Source: Pseudoalteromonas apostichopi (GTDB taxonomy: Bacteria; Pseudomonadota; Gammaproteobacteria; Enterobacterales; Alteromonadaceae). Taken from it: a stretch of 64,000 nt of DNA. The notes below the pieces were generated by a model. The model ran no database searches, was not told where the DNA came from, and saw only the letters and a list, made by a program, of their open reading frames with translations. Location: the NCBI RefSeq assembly GCF_030297135.1, contig NZ_AP028065.1, forward strand, positions 2,542,001 to 2,606,000. The letters are read 5' to 3'. The position numbers and the translations under genes are program-made. Of this stretch, positions 20,621 to 29,360 are shown piece after piece (within the stretch, counting starts at the first letter, position 1; every line of letters starts with the position of its first letter).

Positions 20621-21427
20621 ATGAGCACTGAACTTAACACATCAAATACTACCCCAAGTCAGCTTCAGCTATTTTTACTGGCGCTTAGCTTTTTAACGCG
20701 CATACCCGTTAAATTAAACTTTGTAGTATCGAGCACGGCACTCAATCAGGCCAGCCGTTATTTTGCATTAGTCGGGGTGTTATTAGGTGTACTTTTAGCG
20801 CTAAGCTTTTTGTTGTTGAACTGGTTATTCCCCGCTGCTATAGCAATAGCGTTAGTTATGGCCTTTAGCTTGATAATTACAGGGGCATTTCATGAAGATG
20901 GCCTTGCTGATGTGTGGGATGGCTTTGGTGGTGGTTGGCAAGTTGCAGATAAACTCAGCATTATGAAAGATAGTCGCTTAGGGACGTATGGTGCAGCGGC
21001 GTTAGTGATGGTTTTATTAATTAAGTACCAAACACTCGTCGCACTCACCGAAGCAACCAGTATTCTTGTTATTGCACTTGTTCTAGGGCAAAGCCTAAGC
21101 CGAGTTGTAGCAACAAGCTTAATTGCAGATATGGATTATGTAAGTCAGGATGCCACATCTAAAGTAAAACCAATAGCGATGCATTTAAGCACACAAAGTT
21201 ATCAAATACTGCTAGCAACTGGCGGCGCAGTCTTGGCAATAGCATGGTTGTTTTTTGGCTTCACTCTAGGGCAATTACTGATACTCATTAGCGTGCTTTT
21301 TGTTACTCGATTATTATTAAAGCGCTGGTTTGAAAAACAATTATCTGGCTATACCGGCGATTGCCTAGGTGCTGCCCAGCAAGTGTCAGAGCTTGTTACC
21401 TACCTTTGCTTGGTGAGTCTATTATGA
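20621..21427 (+). CDS. cobS: Adenosylcobinamide-GDP ribazoletransferase (cobalamin synthase)
   Basis: Membrane enzyme that joins adenosylcobinamide-GDP with alpha-ribazole (or its phosphate) in the last joining step of B12. The 268-residue protein is hydrophobic with about six to seven helices and carries the family motif GAFHEDGLADVWDGFGGGW near residue 88, with acidic residues likely to bind metal. SYDGYTGD-like SGYTGDCLGAAQQVSE is present near the C-terminus, as is typical. The first ten or so residues are polar. The stop overlaps the start of cobU (ATGA). Confidence 0.95.
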   Translation: MSTELNTSNTTPSQLQLFLLALSFLTRIPVKLNFVVSSTALNQASRYFALVGVLLGVLLALSFLLLNWLFPAAIAIALVMAFSLIITGAFHEDGLADVWDGFGGGWQVADKLSIMKDSRLGTYGAAALVMVLLIKYQTLVALTEATSILVIALVLGQSLSRVVATSLIADMDYVSQDATSKVKPIAMHLSTQSYQILLATGGAVLAIAWLFFGFTLGQLLILISVLFVTRLLLKRWFEKQLSGYTGDCLGAAQQVSELVTYLCLVSLL

Positions 21428-21951
21428 GCCAACAACATACTTTAATTTTAGGCGGTGCTCGCAGTGGTAAAAGTCGTTTTGCTGAGCAGTTGGCAACTAA
21501 TTCAAACAAACCGCTTATCTACGTTGCTACCGCAAACGCTGGCGATGAGGAAATGGCTGCCCGAATTAGTAAACATCAAATAGAACGAAGTAAGCATTGG
21601 CAACTTGTTGAAGAGCCTTTGTATTTAGCCAAAGCATTACAACAGCATAGCCAGACTGAAAACTGTATTTTAGTGGATTGTTTAACGCTGTGGTTAAGTA
21701 ATTGCTTATGCCAGCATGGTGAGGCATTTTGGCTTGAGCAAAAAGCGGCCTTACTCGATGCGCTATTGCAATTGCCGGGTGAGGTGATCTTGGTCAGCAA
21801 TGAAGTGGGTCATGGTATCGTGCCGCTAGGTGAATTAAGCCGTCAGTTTGTTGATCATTCAGGTTGGTTGCATCAAGCCTTAGCACAGCAAGTTGCACGT
21901 GTTGAGTTTGTGATTGCAGGTCTTGCACAAACCTTAAAAAGAGAACAATGA
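21424..21951 (+). CDS. cobU: Adenosylcobinamide kinase / adenosylcobinamide-phosphate guanylyltransferase
   Basis: Bifunctional enzyme that phosphorylates adenosylcobinamide and then transfers GMP to give adenosylcobinamide-GDP, the substrate of CobS. The 175-residue protein has the P-loop GGARSGKS near residue 9, VDCLTLWLSN in the middle and the family motif VSNEVGHGIVP. The frame extends 21 codons upstream within cobS, but ATG 21424 overlaps the cobS stop as ATGA and begins MSQQHTLILGGARSGKS, the expected N-terminus. The stop likewise overlaps cobQ. Kinase activity allows salvage of imported cobinamide. Confidence 0.95.
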   Translation: MSQQHTLILGGARSGKSRFAEQLATNSNKPLIYVATANAGDEEMAARISKHQIERSKHWQLVEEPLYLAKALQQHSQTENCILVDCLTLWLSNCLCQHGEAFWLEQKAALLDALLQLPGEVILVSNEVGHGIVPLGELSRQFVDHSGWLHQALAQQVARVEFVIAGLAQTLKREQ

Positions 21952-23447
21952 TGAAAACATTAATGGTGCAAGGCACGACCTCAGATGCAGGTAAAAGTAC
22001 TCTTGTAGCAGCTCTTTGCCGGATCTTTGCAGAGCGAGGCATTAAGGTTGCCCCCTTTAAGCCACAAAATATGGCATTAAATAGCGCTGTAACCGCTGAT
22101 GGTGGCGAGATAGGTCGAGCACAAGCTCTGCAGGCTATAGCAGCAAAAGTGCCCGCAGAAGTCGATTTTAACCCTATCTTGTTAAAGCCCAATAGCGATA
22201 CAGGGGCGCAGGTTATCGTCCATGGCAAAGCGCTTTCGAATATGGAAGCGGGCAGTTACCACGATTACAAAAAAGTGGCTATGGATGCGGTTCTTACTTC
22301 GCAGCAGCGCTTAAGTGAGCGTTTTGAGTTATTGGTCGTTGAAGGAGCTGGCAGTCCTGCAGAAATCAACCTACGTGAAAATGACATTGCTAATATGGGT
22401 TACGCTGAAGCGGTGGACTGCCCGGTAATTATTATTGCTGATATCGACAAAGGCGGTGTGTTTGCTCACTTAGTTGGGACGTTAGCGTTATTGTCTGAGT
22501 CGGAGCAGGCGCGAGTTAAAGGCTTTGTAATTAACCGCTTTCGGGGTGATATTGCGTTATTGCAAGGCGGTTTAGATTGGTTAGAACAATATACAAATAA
22601 GCCCGTGCTTGGGGTTTTACCTTATTTACATGACTTAGCGTTAGATGCAGAGGATGCTGTTGCTATAAGTAATCAGGTCGATAAACCGCAATTACGGATA
22701 GCAGTTTTGTTATTGCCTCATATTAGTAATCATACCGACTTTGATGCACTGCGATTACAACCAGAAATCGATTTACAGTATGTACGTCATACTCAAGCTA
22801 TTCCTAATGTCGATTTGATCATTATCCCTGGTAGCAAAAATGTTTTAAGTGACCTAGCCTTTTTAAAAAATGAAGGTTGGCATAAACAAATAACACGTCA
22901 TTTACGCTATGGCGGTAAAATACTCGGTATATGTGGTGGACTACAAATGTTAGGCAATTACCTAGAAGATCCACATGCTGTTGAATCTAATTTAGGTAGT
23001 GCAGAAGGACTAGGGCTTGCTGACTTTAAAACGCAATTAGGGCAGCAAAAAGTACTAAGCCAAGTATCTGGCATACTTCATTTAAATAATAGCGATAACG
23101 CAATTTCAGGTTATGAAATTCACGCCGGGATAAGCCAAGGATCAGCACTTAAAAAGCCATTTTTGAGTTTTAATAATCACCCGAGTGGATTTAAAGAGGA
23201 TGGTTTTATTAGCGATGATAACCAAGTGGCGGGTACTTACTTACACGGCTTGTTCGATACGCCAGAGGGCGTGGGCGAGTTAACAACTTGGCTTGCTCCA
23301 AATAGCCAAATTAAGCCAATTGATATTAATTTAAACCGAGAACAACAGTTAAGCCGTTTAGCGAACGTGGTAGCAGAGAATCTCGATATTGAACAAATCA
23401 TCAATATTTATGAGAACTTCAATTTAGAGCATAAGGAACAACAATGA
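21948..23447 (+). CDS. cobQ: Cobyric acid synthase (glutamine-hydrolysing)
   Basis: Amidates four peripheral carboxylates of adenosylcobyrinic a,c-diamide to form cobyric acid. The 499-residue protein has an N-terminal dethiobiotin-synthase-like ATP domain (VQGTTSDAGKSTLVAALCR, VEGAGSPAEINLRENDIANM) and a C-terminal class I glutamine amidotransferase with nucleophile Cys329 in GICGGLQMLG and the histidine in GTYLHGLFD. The start is one of two adjacent ATGs (21948 or 21951), overlapping cobU. Its presence is odd for pure cobinamide salvage, because it acts before cobinamide; the cell may take up earlier intermediates or have other cob genes elsewhere. Confidence 0.95.
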   Translation: MMKTLMVQGTTSDAGKSTLVAALCRIFAERGIKVAPFKPQNMALNSAVTADGGEIGRAQALQAIAAKVPAEVDFNPILLKPNSDTGAQVIVHGKALSNMEAGSYHDYKKVAMDAVLTSQQRLSERFELLVVEGAGSPAEINLRENDIANMGYAEAVDCPVIIIADIDKGGVFAHLVGTLALLSESEQARVKGFVINRFRGDIALLQGGLDWLEQYTNKPVLGVLPYLHDLALDAEDAVAISNQVDKPQLRIAVLLLPHISNHTDFDALRLQPEIDLQYVRHTQAIPNVDLIIIPGSKNVLSDLAFLKNEGWHKQITRHLRYGGKILGICGGLQMLGNYLEDPHAVESNLGSAEGLGLADFKTQLGQQKVLSQVSGILHLNNSDNAISGYEIHAGISQGSALKKPFLSFNNHPSGFKEDGFISDDNQVAGTYLHGLFDTPEGVGELTTWLAPNSQIKPIDINLNREQQLSRLANVVAENLDIEQIINIYENFNLEHKEQQ

Positions 23448-24043
23448 GCGAACAGAATCAAGATAAGCACCAACAACGCCAGCAAAAAGTAAAAGAAAAA
23501 GTAGACGAACGTATTGCTGCGGCACAAAAAGAGCAGGGGATTTTTCAAGTTATAACTGGCAACGGTAAGGGCAAATCTACCTCTGGTTTTGGCACTGTAG
23601 CACGTGCGGTGGGTCACGGAATGAAAGCGGCTGTGTGTCAGTTTATTAAAGGCACATGGGAGTGTGGTGAACGTAACTTACTCGAAAAAGCAGGGGTTGA
23701 ATTTGTCATTATGAACACAGGTTTTACCTGGGAAACACAAAATAAAGAGTCAGATACCGCGGCTGCGCAAGTGACATGGCAAGAAGCAAAAAGAATGCTG
23801 AAGGATGAGTCGATTAACCTCGTTATGCTAGACGAAATAACTTATATGATCACCTACGGCTATATTGATTTAGACGAAGTGCTAGAGGCAATTAGCTCTC
23901 GCCCTGCTATGCAATCGGTAATTATTACAGGTCGTGGTGCGCACCGTAAACTAACCGACTTAGCTGATACAGTCAGTGAAGTCAGAAACGTAAAACATGC
24001 TTTTGATGCCGGTATCAAAGCGCAAAAAGGATTCGATTATTAA
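23444..24043 (+). CDS. cobO: Cob(I)yrinic acid a,c-diamide adenosyltransferase (CobA/CobO family)
   Basis: Transfers the adenosyl group from ATP to cob(I)alamin or precursors, forming the Co-C bond of coenzyme B12. The 199-residue protein has the P-loop-like TGNGKGKSTSGFGTVARAVG near residue 38, FIKGTWECGERNLLE and the LVMLDEITYMITYGYID region, all as in CobA/BtuR. The N-terminus is lysine- and glutamine-rich and probably a flexible lead-in. The start overlaps the cobQ stop (ATGA). It allows adenosylation of imported corrinoids before kinase and nucleotide transfer steps. Confidence 0.95.
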   Translation: MSEQNQDKHQQRQQKVKEKVDERIAAAQKEQGIFQVITGNGKGKSTSGFGTVARAVGHGMKAAVCQFIKGTWECGERNLLEKAGVEFVIMNTGFTWETQNKESDTAAAQVTWQEAKRMLKDESINLVMLDEITYMITYGYIDLDEVLEAISSRPAMQSVIITGRGAHRKLTDLADTVSEVRNVKHAFDAGIKAQKGFDY

Positions 24044-24044
24044 C

Positions 24045-24902
24045 ATGAAGGCCATCAAGTTTGCACTCTTAGGTTTTTTATTTTATTTACCGGCACTTAC
24101 ACAGGCCCATGAAATAAACAAGCCACAGCGCATTGTTGCTTTAGCGCCGCATATCGTTGAAAACCTGTTTGCGATTGGTGCAGGTGAGCGCATTGTTGGT
24201 ACCGTTGACTATGCTGACTTTCCTTTGCAAGCGAATGATATTGAACGAGTAGGTGGCTATTACGGCATTAACATGGAAAAACTGTTGTCGTTAAAACCGG
24301 ATCTTGTACTAGCTTGGAAAACGGGTAACAAAGCTGAAGATCTCGCTTATATTGAAAAGCTAGGTATTCCAGTTGCTTACAGTAATCCTAATCAGGTTGA
24401 TAATGTTGCCGATGAACTACGTAAACTGGGTACGCTTACGCATTTGCAAACAAAGGCAAATAAAGTTGCCAAAGAGTTTGAAGATAAACTCAATGCTATT
24501 CGTACAGCTCAAAAGGGCAAACCGAAAGTGTCGGTGTTTTATCAATTATGGCCTGAACCTATGATGACGGTTGGTGGAAACACTTGGATCAATCAGCTAT
24601 TAACCATTTGCCATGCCGACAATGTGTTTGCTAATAGTGATACCGACTATCCGCGTATTAGTATTGAAAATGTATTGGTTGCCAAACCTGAAGTGGTGAT
24701 TATTCCAGATGAAAAATCGAAAAAGCCTCAGCCTAAAATTGATTGGCGCCAATGGCCCGAATTGCCAGCTGTGCAGCATAACCAGTTTATTAGTGTGAAC
24801 GCTGACTTATTGCACCGTTTTACAACTCGTATGCTTGATGGCTTGACTGATATGTGTGGTAAAATCGACATTTCTCGTCAGCAAATACAGGCTTCAAAAT
24901 GA
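24045..24902 (+). CDS. btuF: Vitamin B12 periplasmic binding protein
   Basis: Captures corrinoid in the periplasm for BtuCD. The 285-residue protein has a signal peptide (MKAIKFALLGFLFYLPALTQA) and the class III binding-protein fold with RIVALAPHIVENLFAIGAG, GTVDYADFP, GGYYGINMEKLLSLKPDLVL and SIENVLVAKPEVVIIPD. The frame extends upstream into cobO; the ATG at 24045 is one base after the cobO stop and gives the signal peptide, so it is preferred. The position inside the cob operon supports corrinoid rather than iron-siderophore binding. The stop overlaps ung (ATGA). Confidence 0.92.
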   Translation: MKAIKFALLGFLFYLPALTQAHEINKPQRIVALAPHIVENLFAIGAGERIVGTVDYADFPLQANDIERVGGYYGINMEKLLSLKPDLVLAWKTGNKAEDLAYIEKLGIPVAYSNPNQVDNVADELRKLGTLTHLQTKANKVAKEFEDKLNAIRTAQKGKPKVSVFYQLWPEPMMTVGGNTWINQLLTICHADNVFANSDTDYPRISIENVLVAKPEVVIIPDEKSKKPQPKIDWRQWPELPAVQHNQFISVNADLLHRFTTRMLDGLTDMCGKIDISRQQIQASK

Positions 24903-25573
24903 TCGACTGGCAAACATTTCTAGATACCGAACTTGCGAAACCTTACATGCAAGAAACCTTGCAATATGTGGCAGATAGGCGAGCAGAGGGTGTTACCGTT
25001 TATCCAAAAGATGAGCAGGTTTTCTCTGCTTTTGATGTCACACCACTAAATGAAATCAAAGTGGTTATTTTAGGGCAAGACCCATACCACGGAGAAGGTC
25101 AGGCCCATGGTCTTTGTTTTTCGGTATTGCCTGAAGTTAAAAAGTTACCTCCGTCATTGAAAAATATGTACAAAGAATTGGCGACAGATATTGAAGGTTT
25201 TGAGATACCACATCATGGTTATTTGCAAAGTTGGGCAGAACAAGGTGTGTTTTTACTCAACACTGTACTGACTGTTGAGCAAGGGCAGGCTCATTCTCAT
25301 AAGCACCTTGGCTGGGAGCAATTTACCGATGCAGTGATTGCGCTTATCAACCAGCACTGTGACGGTGTGGTGTTTGTATTATGGGGCGCACATGCTCAGA
25401 AAAAAGGTAAACACATAGATACCTCGCGTCATCATGTGATTCAAGGTCCGCATCCATCACCGCTTTCTGCTCATCGTGGCTTTTTTGGTTGTCAGCATTT
25501 TTCAAAGGCAAACCAGCTACTTATTGATCAAAACAAAGTGCCGATCAATTGGTCGTTGCCACAAATTCTATAG
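24899..25573 (+). CDS. ung: Uracil-DNA glycosylase, family 1
   Basis: Removes uracil from DNA, starting base-excision repair of deaminated cytosine and misincorporated dUMP. The 224-residue protein has the water-activating motif GQDPYHGEGQAHG with Asp61, FLLNTVLTVEQGQA and the DNA-intercalating HPSPLSAHRGFFG. All family-1 residues that I can check are present. The ATG overlaps the btuF stop, so translation is likely coupled and the gene would sit at the end of the riboswitch-controlled transcript unless an internal promoter exists. A terminator follows directly. Confidence 0.97.
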   Translation: MIDWQTFLDTELAKPYMQETLQYVADRRAEGVTVYPKDEQVFSAFDVTPLNEIKVVILGQDPYHGEGQAHGLCFSVLPEVKKLPPSLKNMYKELATDIEGFEIPHHGYLQSWAEQGVFLLNTVLTVEQGQAHSHKHLGWEQFTDAVIALINQHCDGVVFVLWGAHAQKKGKHIDTSRHHVIQGPHPSPLSAHRGFFGCQHFSKANQLLIDQNKVPINWSLPQIL

Positions 25574-25583
25574 CACAAATGCA

Positions 25584-25603
25584 AAAGGCCCTTGCGGGCC
25601 TTT
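25584..25603. terminator. Bidirectional terminator between ung and the DUF3545 gene
   Basis: AAAGGCCC and GGGCCTTT form an 8-base stem over TTGC, with A and T runs on its sides. It would end both the B12-ung transcript and the convergent small gene. Confidence 0.8.
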
Positions 25604-25605
25604 AA

Positions 25606-25794
25606 TTAAAAGTCTAATTCATCAAGCTCAACGCTGTCTGTGAAATAGTCTAACTCCTGTAGTTCTTTGCGAAGTCTATGCTTATCTTTTAGAGCTTCGA
25701 TTTCGCGCCATTTTCTCTTTTTATTTTTTGTAGAGGTCTTTTTTGTTGTGCTAGGACCTTCTAATATTTCTAAAATATCGTCTAGGCTATCCAT
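25606..25794 (-). CDS. DUF3545 family small protein
   Basis: A 62-residue, highly charged protein. The pattern MDSLDDILEILEG, a lysine-rich stretch (TKNKKRKWREIEALKDKHRL) and an acidic C-terminus is typical of DUF3545, a small family in marine gammaproteobacteria of unknown function. The KWREIE...K.RHRL core is the most conserved part and looks like a single amphipathic helix, perhaps binding nucleic acid or a partner. It stands alone, with a ribosome site (GGAGAAG) just upstream of the ATG. Confidence 0.8.
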   Translation of the reverse strand: MDSLDDILEILEGPSTTKKTSTKNKKRKWREIEALKDKHRLRKELQELDYFTDSVELDELDF

Positions 25795-25936
25795 GAACTT
25801 CTCCTATTGATTTTTTGAACCTCGGAAATACCTATACCACAGGCTGCTCAAAAATAGAATAAAAAAGTGACAATACTGTTACAGAAGTGTGATTGATAGA
25901 TGAATAGATCAAAGGTTTAGTTATTTTAGAAACAAA

Positions 25937-25959
25937 AACGCCACCTAGCGGTGGCGTTT
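25937..25959. terminator. Terminator for tal
   Basis: AACGCCACC and GGTGGCGTT pair over TAGC, with flanking A and T runs. It lies 20 bases after the tal stop, which is on the minus strand. Confidence 0.8.
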
Positions 25960-25980
25960 CAAAAAATGCTGTAATTTAAA

Positions 25981-26931
25981 TTACATTGCTTTAAAACGAG
26001 CTTCTAATTCAAGCTGCGCTTGTGCAAAAGAACGAATACCCTCAGCAAGCTTTTCTGTTGCCATCGCGTCTTGGTTATGTAACCAACGGAACTGGCTTTC
26101 AGTCAGTGGTGCTGGTTTTTCTTCAACAGCAAAGTCGCTTTCTAATAAGTACTCTTGTGCATCAGTTAATTGGCCAAGCTCTTCTAAAAGTGCAGGGCTG
26201 ATAGTTAACTTATCACAGCCAGTAAGCGCGATGATCTCGCCTGTGTTACGGAAGCTTGCGCCCATAACTACAGTTTTGTAATCATGGCGTTTGTAGAACT
26301 CGTAAATGCTACGTACTGATTGCACGCCTGGATCGTTTAGCGGATCAGTTGGTTTTTCCATACCATTAGCAACATGCCAATCCAGGATACGGCCAACGAA
26401 TGGTGAAATTAAAAATACATTCGCATCGGCACATGCGCGAGCTTGTGCTTCAGAGAATAACAGCGTTAAGTTACACTTAGTGCCTTCTTTTTCAAGCTGT
26501 TCAGCGGCTTTGATGCCTTCCCACGTTGATGCAACTTTGATTAGGATTTTATCTTTGCTAACACCTTCTTTTTCGTAAAGGCTCAGTAAAGTGTGGGCTT
26601 TATCGATAGTCGCTTGGGTATCAAATGATAAACGTGCGTCTACTTCTGTTGAGATATAGCCCGGTACGATTTCGCTAATTTCTTTACCAATTAATACAGC
26701 AAAGTAATCACATGCTAACTCAAGTTGTTTAGCTGCATCTTGCTCGGTTTCTTTGGCATATTGCCACGCTTTATCTAAATAAGGCTTATACGCTTCAATT
26801 TCACTGGCTTTTAAAAGTAGAGATGGGTTTGTTGTTGCATCTTCTGGTTGGTGCTTTTTGATAGCTTCGATATCACCCGTATCTGCAACAATAGATGAAT
26901 GTTGTTTAAGCCTTTGTAGTGCTGAAGTCAT
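25981..26931 (-). CDS. tal: Transaldolase B
   Basis: Moves a dihydroxyacetone unit between sedoheptulose 7-phosphate and glyceraldehyde 3-phosphate in the non-oxidative pentose phosphate pathway. The 316-residue protein matches subfamily 1 with DATTNPSLLL near residue 31, Schiff-base Lys132 in ILIKVASTWEGI, and VFLISPFVGRILDWH. GAGGAAAG precedes the ATG. It is a single-gene unit with its own terminator. rpiA, another enzyme of the same pathway, lies 4 kb away in a separate operon. Confidence 0.97.
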   Translation of the reverse strand: MTSALQRLKQHSSIVADTGDIEAIKKHQPEDATTNPSLLLKASEIEAYKPYLDKAWQYAKETEQDAAKQLELACDYFAVLIGKEISEIVPGYISTEVDARLSFDTQATIDKAHTLLSLYEKEGVSKDKILIKVASTWEGIKAAEQLEKEGTKCNLTLLFSEAQARACADANVFLISPFVGRILDWHVANGMEKPTDPLNDPGVQSVRSIYEFYKRHDYKTVVMGASFRNTGEIIALTGCDKLTISPALLEELGQLTDAQEYLLESDFAVEEKPAPLTESQFRWLHNQDAMATEKLAEGIRSFAQAQLELEARFKAM

Positions 26932-27152
26932 TTGCTTTCCTCATTCCAAGCAAGTTAAAAGAAAATCCATTATAGCGGCCTTTATGCTGCAACACTATGA
27001 CAGTGTTTAATAGGTCAAATGTCCTTAATACAGAAAACTAGAACATTATGTATGAAAGAACAGCGGATAAAGGCAGGACGAAACAAAACGTGCATTTTGA
27101 TTCAATTAATGTTGAAATTGACATCAAACAAATTACAAGTCAATAGCTAAGT

Positions 27153-27932
27153 ATGATCACTGTTATTTCACCTGCAAAAAATTTAGATTATGAAACACCA
27201 GCCACGACCGATAAATTCACTCAACCTGAATTACTCGAGCACAGCGAAGAGTTAATGTCAGTTTGCCGTGATTTAACCCCAGCGCAAATTGGCAGCCTAA
27301 TGAAAATCAGCGATAAACTAGCGGGTTTGAATGCGGCACGTTTCGCCGAGTGGTCGCAGCCATTTACGCAACATAACGCAAAACAAGCAGTGCTAGCCTT
27401 TAATGGCGATGTGTACGGTGGATTAGATGCACAAACTCTTAGTGATGCCGACCTAGATTACGCACAGTCGCACTTACGTATTTTGTCAGGCCTTTATGGT
27501 GTACTGAAGCCACTCGATTTAATGCAAGCTTACCGCCTTGAAATGGGCACTAAACTAGAAAACCCACGTGGTAAAAACTTATACCAGTTTTGGGGCAGTG
27601 TTATCGCCGAAAAGCTTAATACAGTGCTTGCTGAACAAGATAGCAAATATTTGGTAAACCTTGCTTCGAATGAGTATTTTAAAGCGGTTGATAAAAAAGC
27701 CTTAAACGCTCAAATTATTACTCCACATTTTAAAGACTGTAAAAACGGCCAATATAAAGTGATCAGCTTTTATGCGAAAAAAGCTCGCGGCATGATGGCA
27801 CGTTACATCATTGAAAATAAAATTACCCAATTAAGTGATTTAAAAGATTTCACCGTTGCAGGATATTACTTTAGCAGCGATGCAACAGCAAAAGAATTAG
27901 AGCCTGTTTTCTTACGGGAAGAGCAGAACTAA
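27153..27932 (+). CDS. yaaA: Peroxide stress protein YaaA (DUF328)
   Basis: In E. coli, YaaA lowers free intracellular iron during hydrogen peroxide stress and is controlled by OxyR. The 259-residue protein starts MITVISPAKNLDYETP, the family hallmark, and contains FNGDVYGGLDA, LRILSGLYGVLKPLD and a C-terminal KKARGMMARYI with FTVAGYYFS. The family carries a helix-hairpin-helix-like DNA-binding fold. The gene is monocistronic with its own terminator. I see no clear OxyR site in its 220-base upstream region. Confidence 0.95.
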   Translation: MITVISPAKNLDYETPATTDKFTQPELLEHSEELMSVCRDLTPAQIGSLMKISDKLAGLNAARFAEWSQPFTQHNAKQAVLAFNGDVYGGLDAQTLSDADLDYAQSHLRILSGLYGVLKPLDLMQAYRLEMGTKLENPRGKNLYQFWGSVIAEKLNTVLAEQDSKYLVNLASNEYFKAVDKKALNAQIITPHFKDCKNGQYKVISFYAKKARGMMARYIIENKITQLSDLKDFTVAGYYFSSDATAKELEPVFLREEQN

Positions 27933-27956
27933 TTTTTTAGTAAAATGAATTAGAAG

Positions 27957-27981
27957 AGCCGTGCTAAGCACGGCTTTTTTG
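27957..27981 (+). terminator. Terminator after yaaA
   Basis: AGCCGTGC and GCACGGCT form an 8-base stem over TAA, followed by six T bases. Confidence 0.85.
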
Positions 27982-28049
27982 TGCCTGTATGAAACTGGCG
28001 TTTATTTTGCAGACCACTCGCTATGTTTCTTAAATGATCAGGTAATCGT

Positions 28050-28985
28050 ATGTTAAAAATACCAACCGTAGGTGAGGCCGAAAAACTTATAGAAGAAAAA
28101 CTCGGTGGCTGGGTTGATATCATTATAAGCCATATTCCAAACTTTATTGTCGCAGTAGTCATCACTATCGTATTTTCATTACTGGCGCGTATCGTTGGCT
28201 CAATGCTTAGAAAGCTATTACGCCGCTCGTTAGAGTCTTCGCAAATAGCAGACTTGATGTCATCGATAGCCAAGGTTATTGTGTTATGTGTAGGCTTATT
28301 CGTAGCTCTTGATTTCCTGGGCCTTAGAGGCACGGTCACCTCATTACTTGCCGGTGCTGGTATTGTTGGTCTTGCGATTGGTTTTGCCTTTCAGGATATG
28401 ACAGAGAATCTTATAGCAGGTATTGCTATGGGGATCCGCAAACCATTTAAAACAGGTGATGTAATTCGCACCGAAAGCGTGTTCGGTACAGTACGGGCGA
28501 TTAATCTTAGAAACACCCTCATTGAGAACTTTTATGGGCAACTTATCTTAGTGCCTAACAAGATTCTATTTAGAAATATACTCAGTAATTACAGCACGTT
28601 AGGTGTGCGTCGTATTGAGGTGCCAGTGGGTATTTCGTATGCTGACGACCCAGAACAAGCCGCAGAAGTGATTGTTAAAAAAATCAATGAGTTTGATTTT
28701 GTTATTAAACAAGAAGAAACCGCCGTTTACGCCGAAAGCTTTGGTGATAGCAGCGTTAACCTACTGGTTTGGTTTTGGATTAAATACCCTGGCGAAGCGG
28801 ATTTCATGACCGTTCGTCACAAGGCTGTTGTGGCAGTAAGAAACGCGCTAAGTGAAGCTGACATGACCATCCCATTCCCAATCCGCACGTTAGATTTTGG
28901 TATCAAAGGCGGTGAGAAATTAAACGCCATGATAAGCGAAAAACACCAAGATAAAGATGCAGAACCACAAGCGACTGATGAGTAA
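28050..28985 (+). CDS. Small-conductance mechanosensitive channel (MscS family)
   Basis: Inner-membrane channel that opens under tension to release solutes after osmotic downshock. The 311-residue protein has three predicted membrane helices: about residues 29-50, 70-92 and the pore helix with LLAGAGIVGLAIGFAFQDMT. The glycine/alanine pattern fits the MscS pore lining. A beta domain follows (FKTGDVIRTESVFGTVRAIN, LVPNKILFRNILSNYS) and then the alpha-beta domain. The acidic tail (HQDKDAEPQATDE) is probably disordered. It stands alone. Marine bacteria commonly carry several MscS paralogues, so this is not necessarily the main one. Confidence 0.92.
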   Translation: MLKIPTVGEAEKLIEEKLGGWVDIIISHIPNFIVAVVITIVFSLLARIVGSMLRKLLRRSLESSQIADLMSSIAKVIVLCVGLFVALDFLGLRGTVTSLLAGAGIVGLAIGFAFQDMTENLIAGIAMGIRKPFKTGDVIRTESVFGTVRAINLRNTLIENFYGQLILVPNKILFRNILSNYSTLGVRRIEVPVGISYADDPEQAAEVIVKKINEFDFVIKQEETAVYAESFGDSSVNLLVWFWIKYPGEADFMTVRHKAVVAVRNALSEADMTIPFPIRTLDFGIKGGEKLNAMISEKHQDKDAEPQATDE

Positions 28986-29252
28986 AATTTACTGACTCAT
29001 CGGCGTGATTTACACAGGGAAGTATGGCTGAGGAGGGGGGGAGTTTATTTTCGCCGACATAGAGTGAATCGTTTTTGCCTCTAAAAACTTTTTGTCCAAA
29101 TACAAGCTTGTTCTCATTTTTACTGTTTTTTAGAAATGATTGGTGTTTTATTTGTTAGAAATAAGCCTTCGCGCGAAATAAATTTCACGCCTACGGTGAG
29201 CTATTTTTGACTTAGAGCTTAAAATTTAAGGCTTAAAGCTAGGTTCTTGTGT
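28986..29252. other. Intergenic stretch after the MscS gene, no gene seen
   Basis: These 267 bases contain only short frames. There is an unusual G-rich patch (GAGGAGGGGGGGAG near 29030) and a purine-rich segment with repeated AGCTTAAA-like words near 29215-29240. No convincing terminator lies close to the MscS stop. Confidence 0.5.
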
Positions 29253-29276
29253 TTGGTTTCGCTGCGCTCAAACCAA
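29253..29276. repeat. Short hairpin repeat with GGTTTCGCTGCGCTC core
   Basis: TTGGTTT and AAACCAA enclose CGCTGCGCTC. The core shares 14 of 15 bases with the hairpin at 16192-16216 after the rRNA operon. Confidence 0.6.
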
Positions 29277-29303
29277 CGGGCTTTCAGCTTAGCTCTACAA
29301 ACA

Positions 29304-29340
29304 AAAAAAGCGCAAGCAGTTTAACTGTTTGCGCTTTTTA
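29304..29340. terminator. Terminator for serA
   Basis: AGCGCAAGCAGTT and AACTGTTTGCGCT form a 13-base stem with one wobble pair, between A and T runs. It lies just after the serA stop on the minus strand. Confidence 0.85.
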
Positions 29341-29360
29341 TTTATTCGATATGCCAATGA

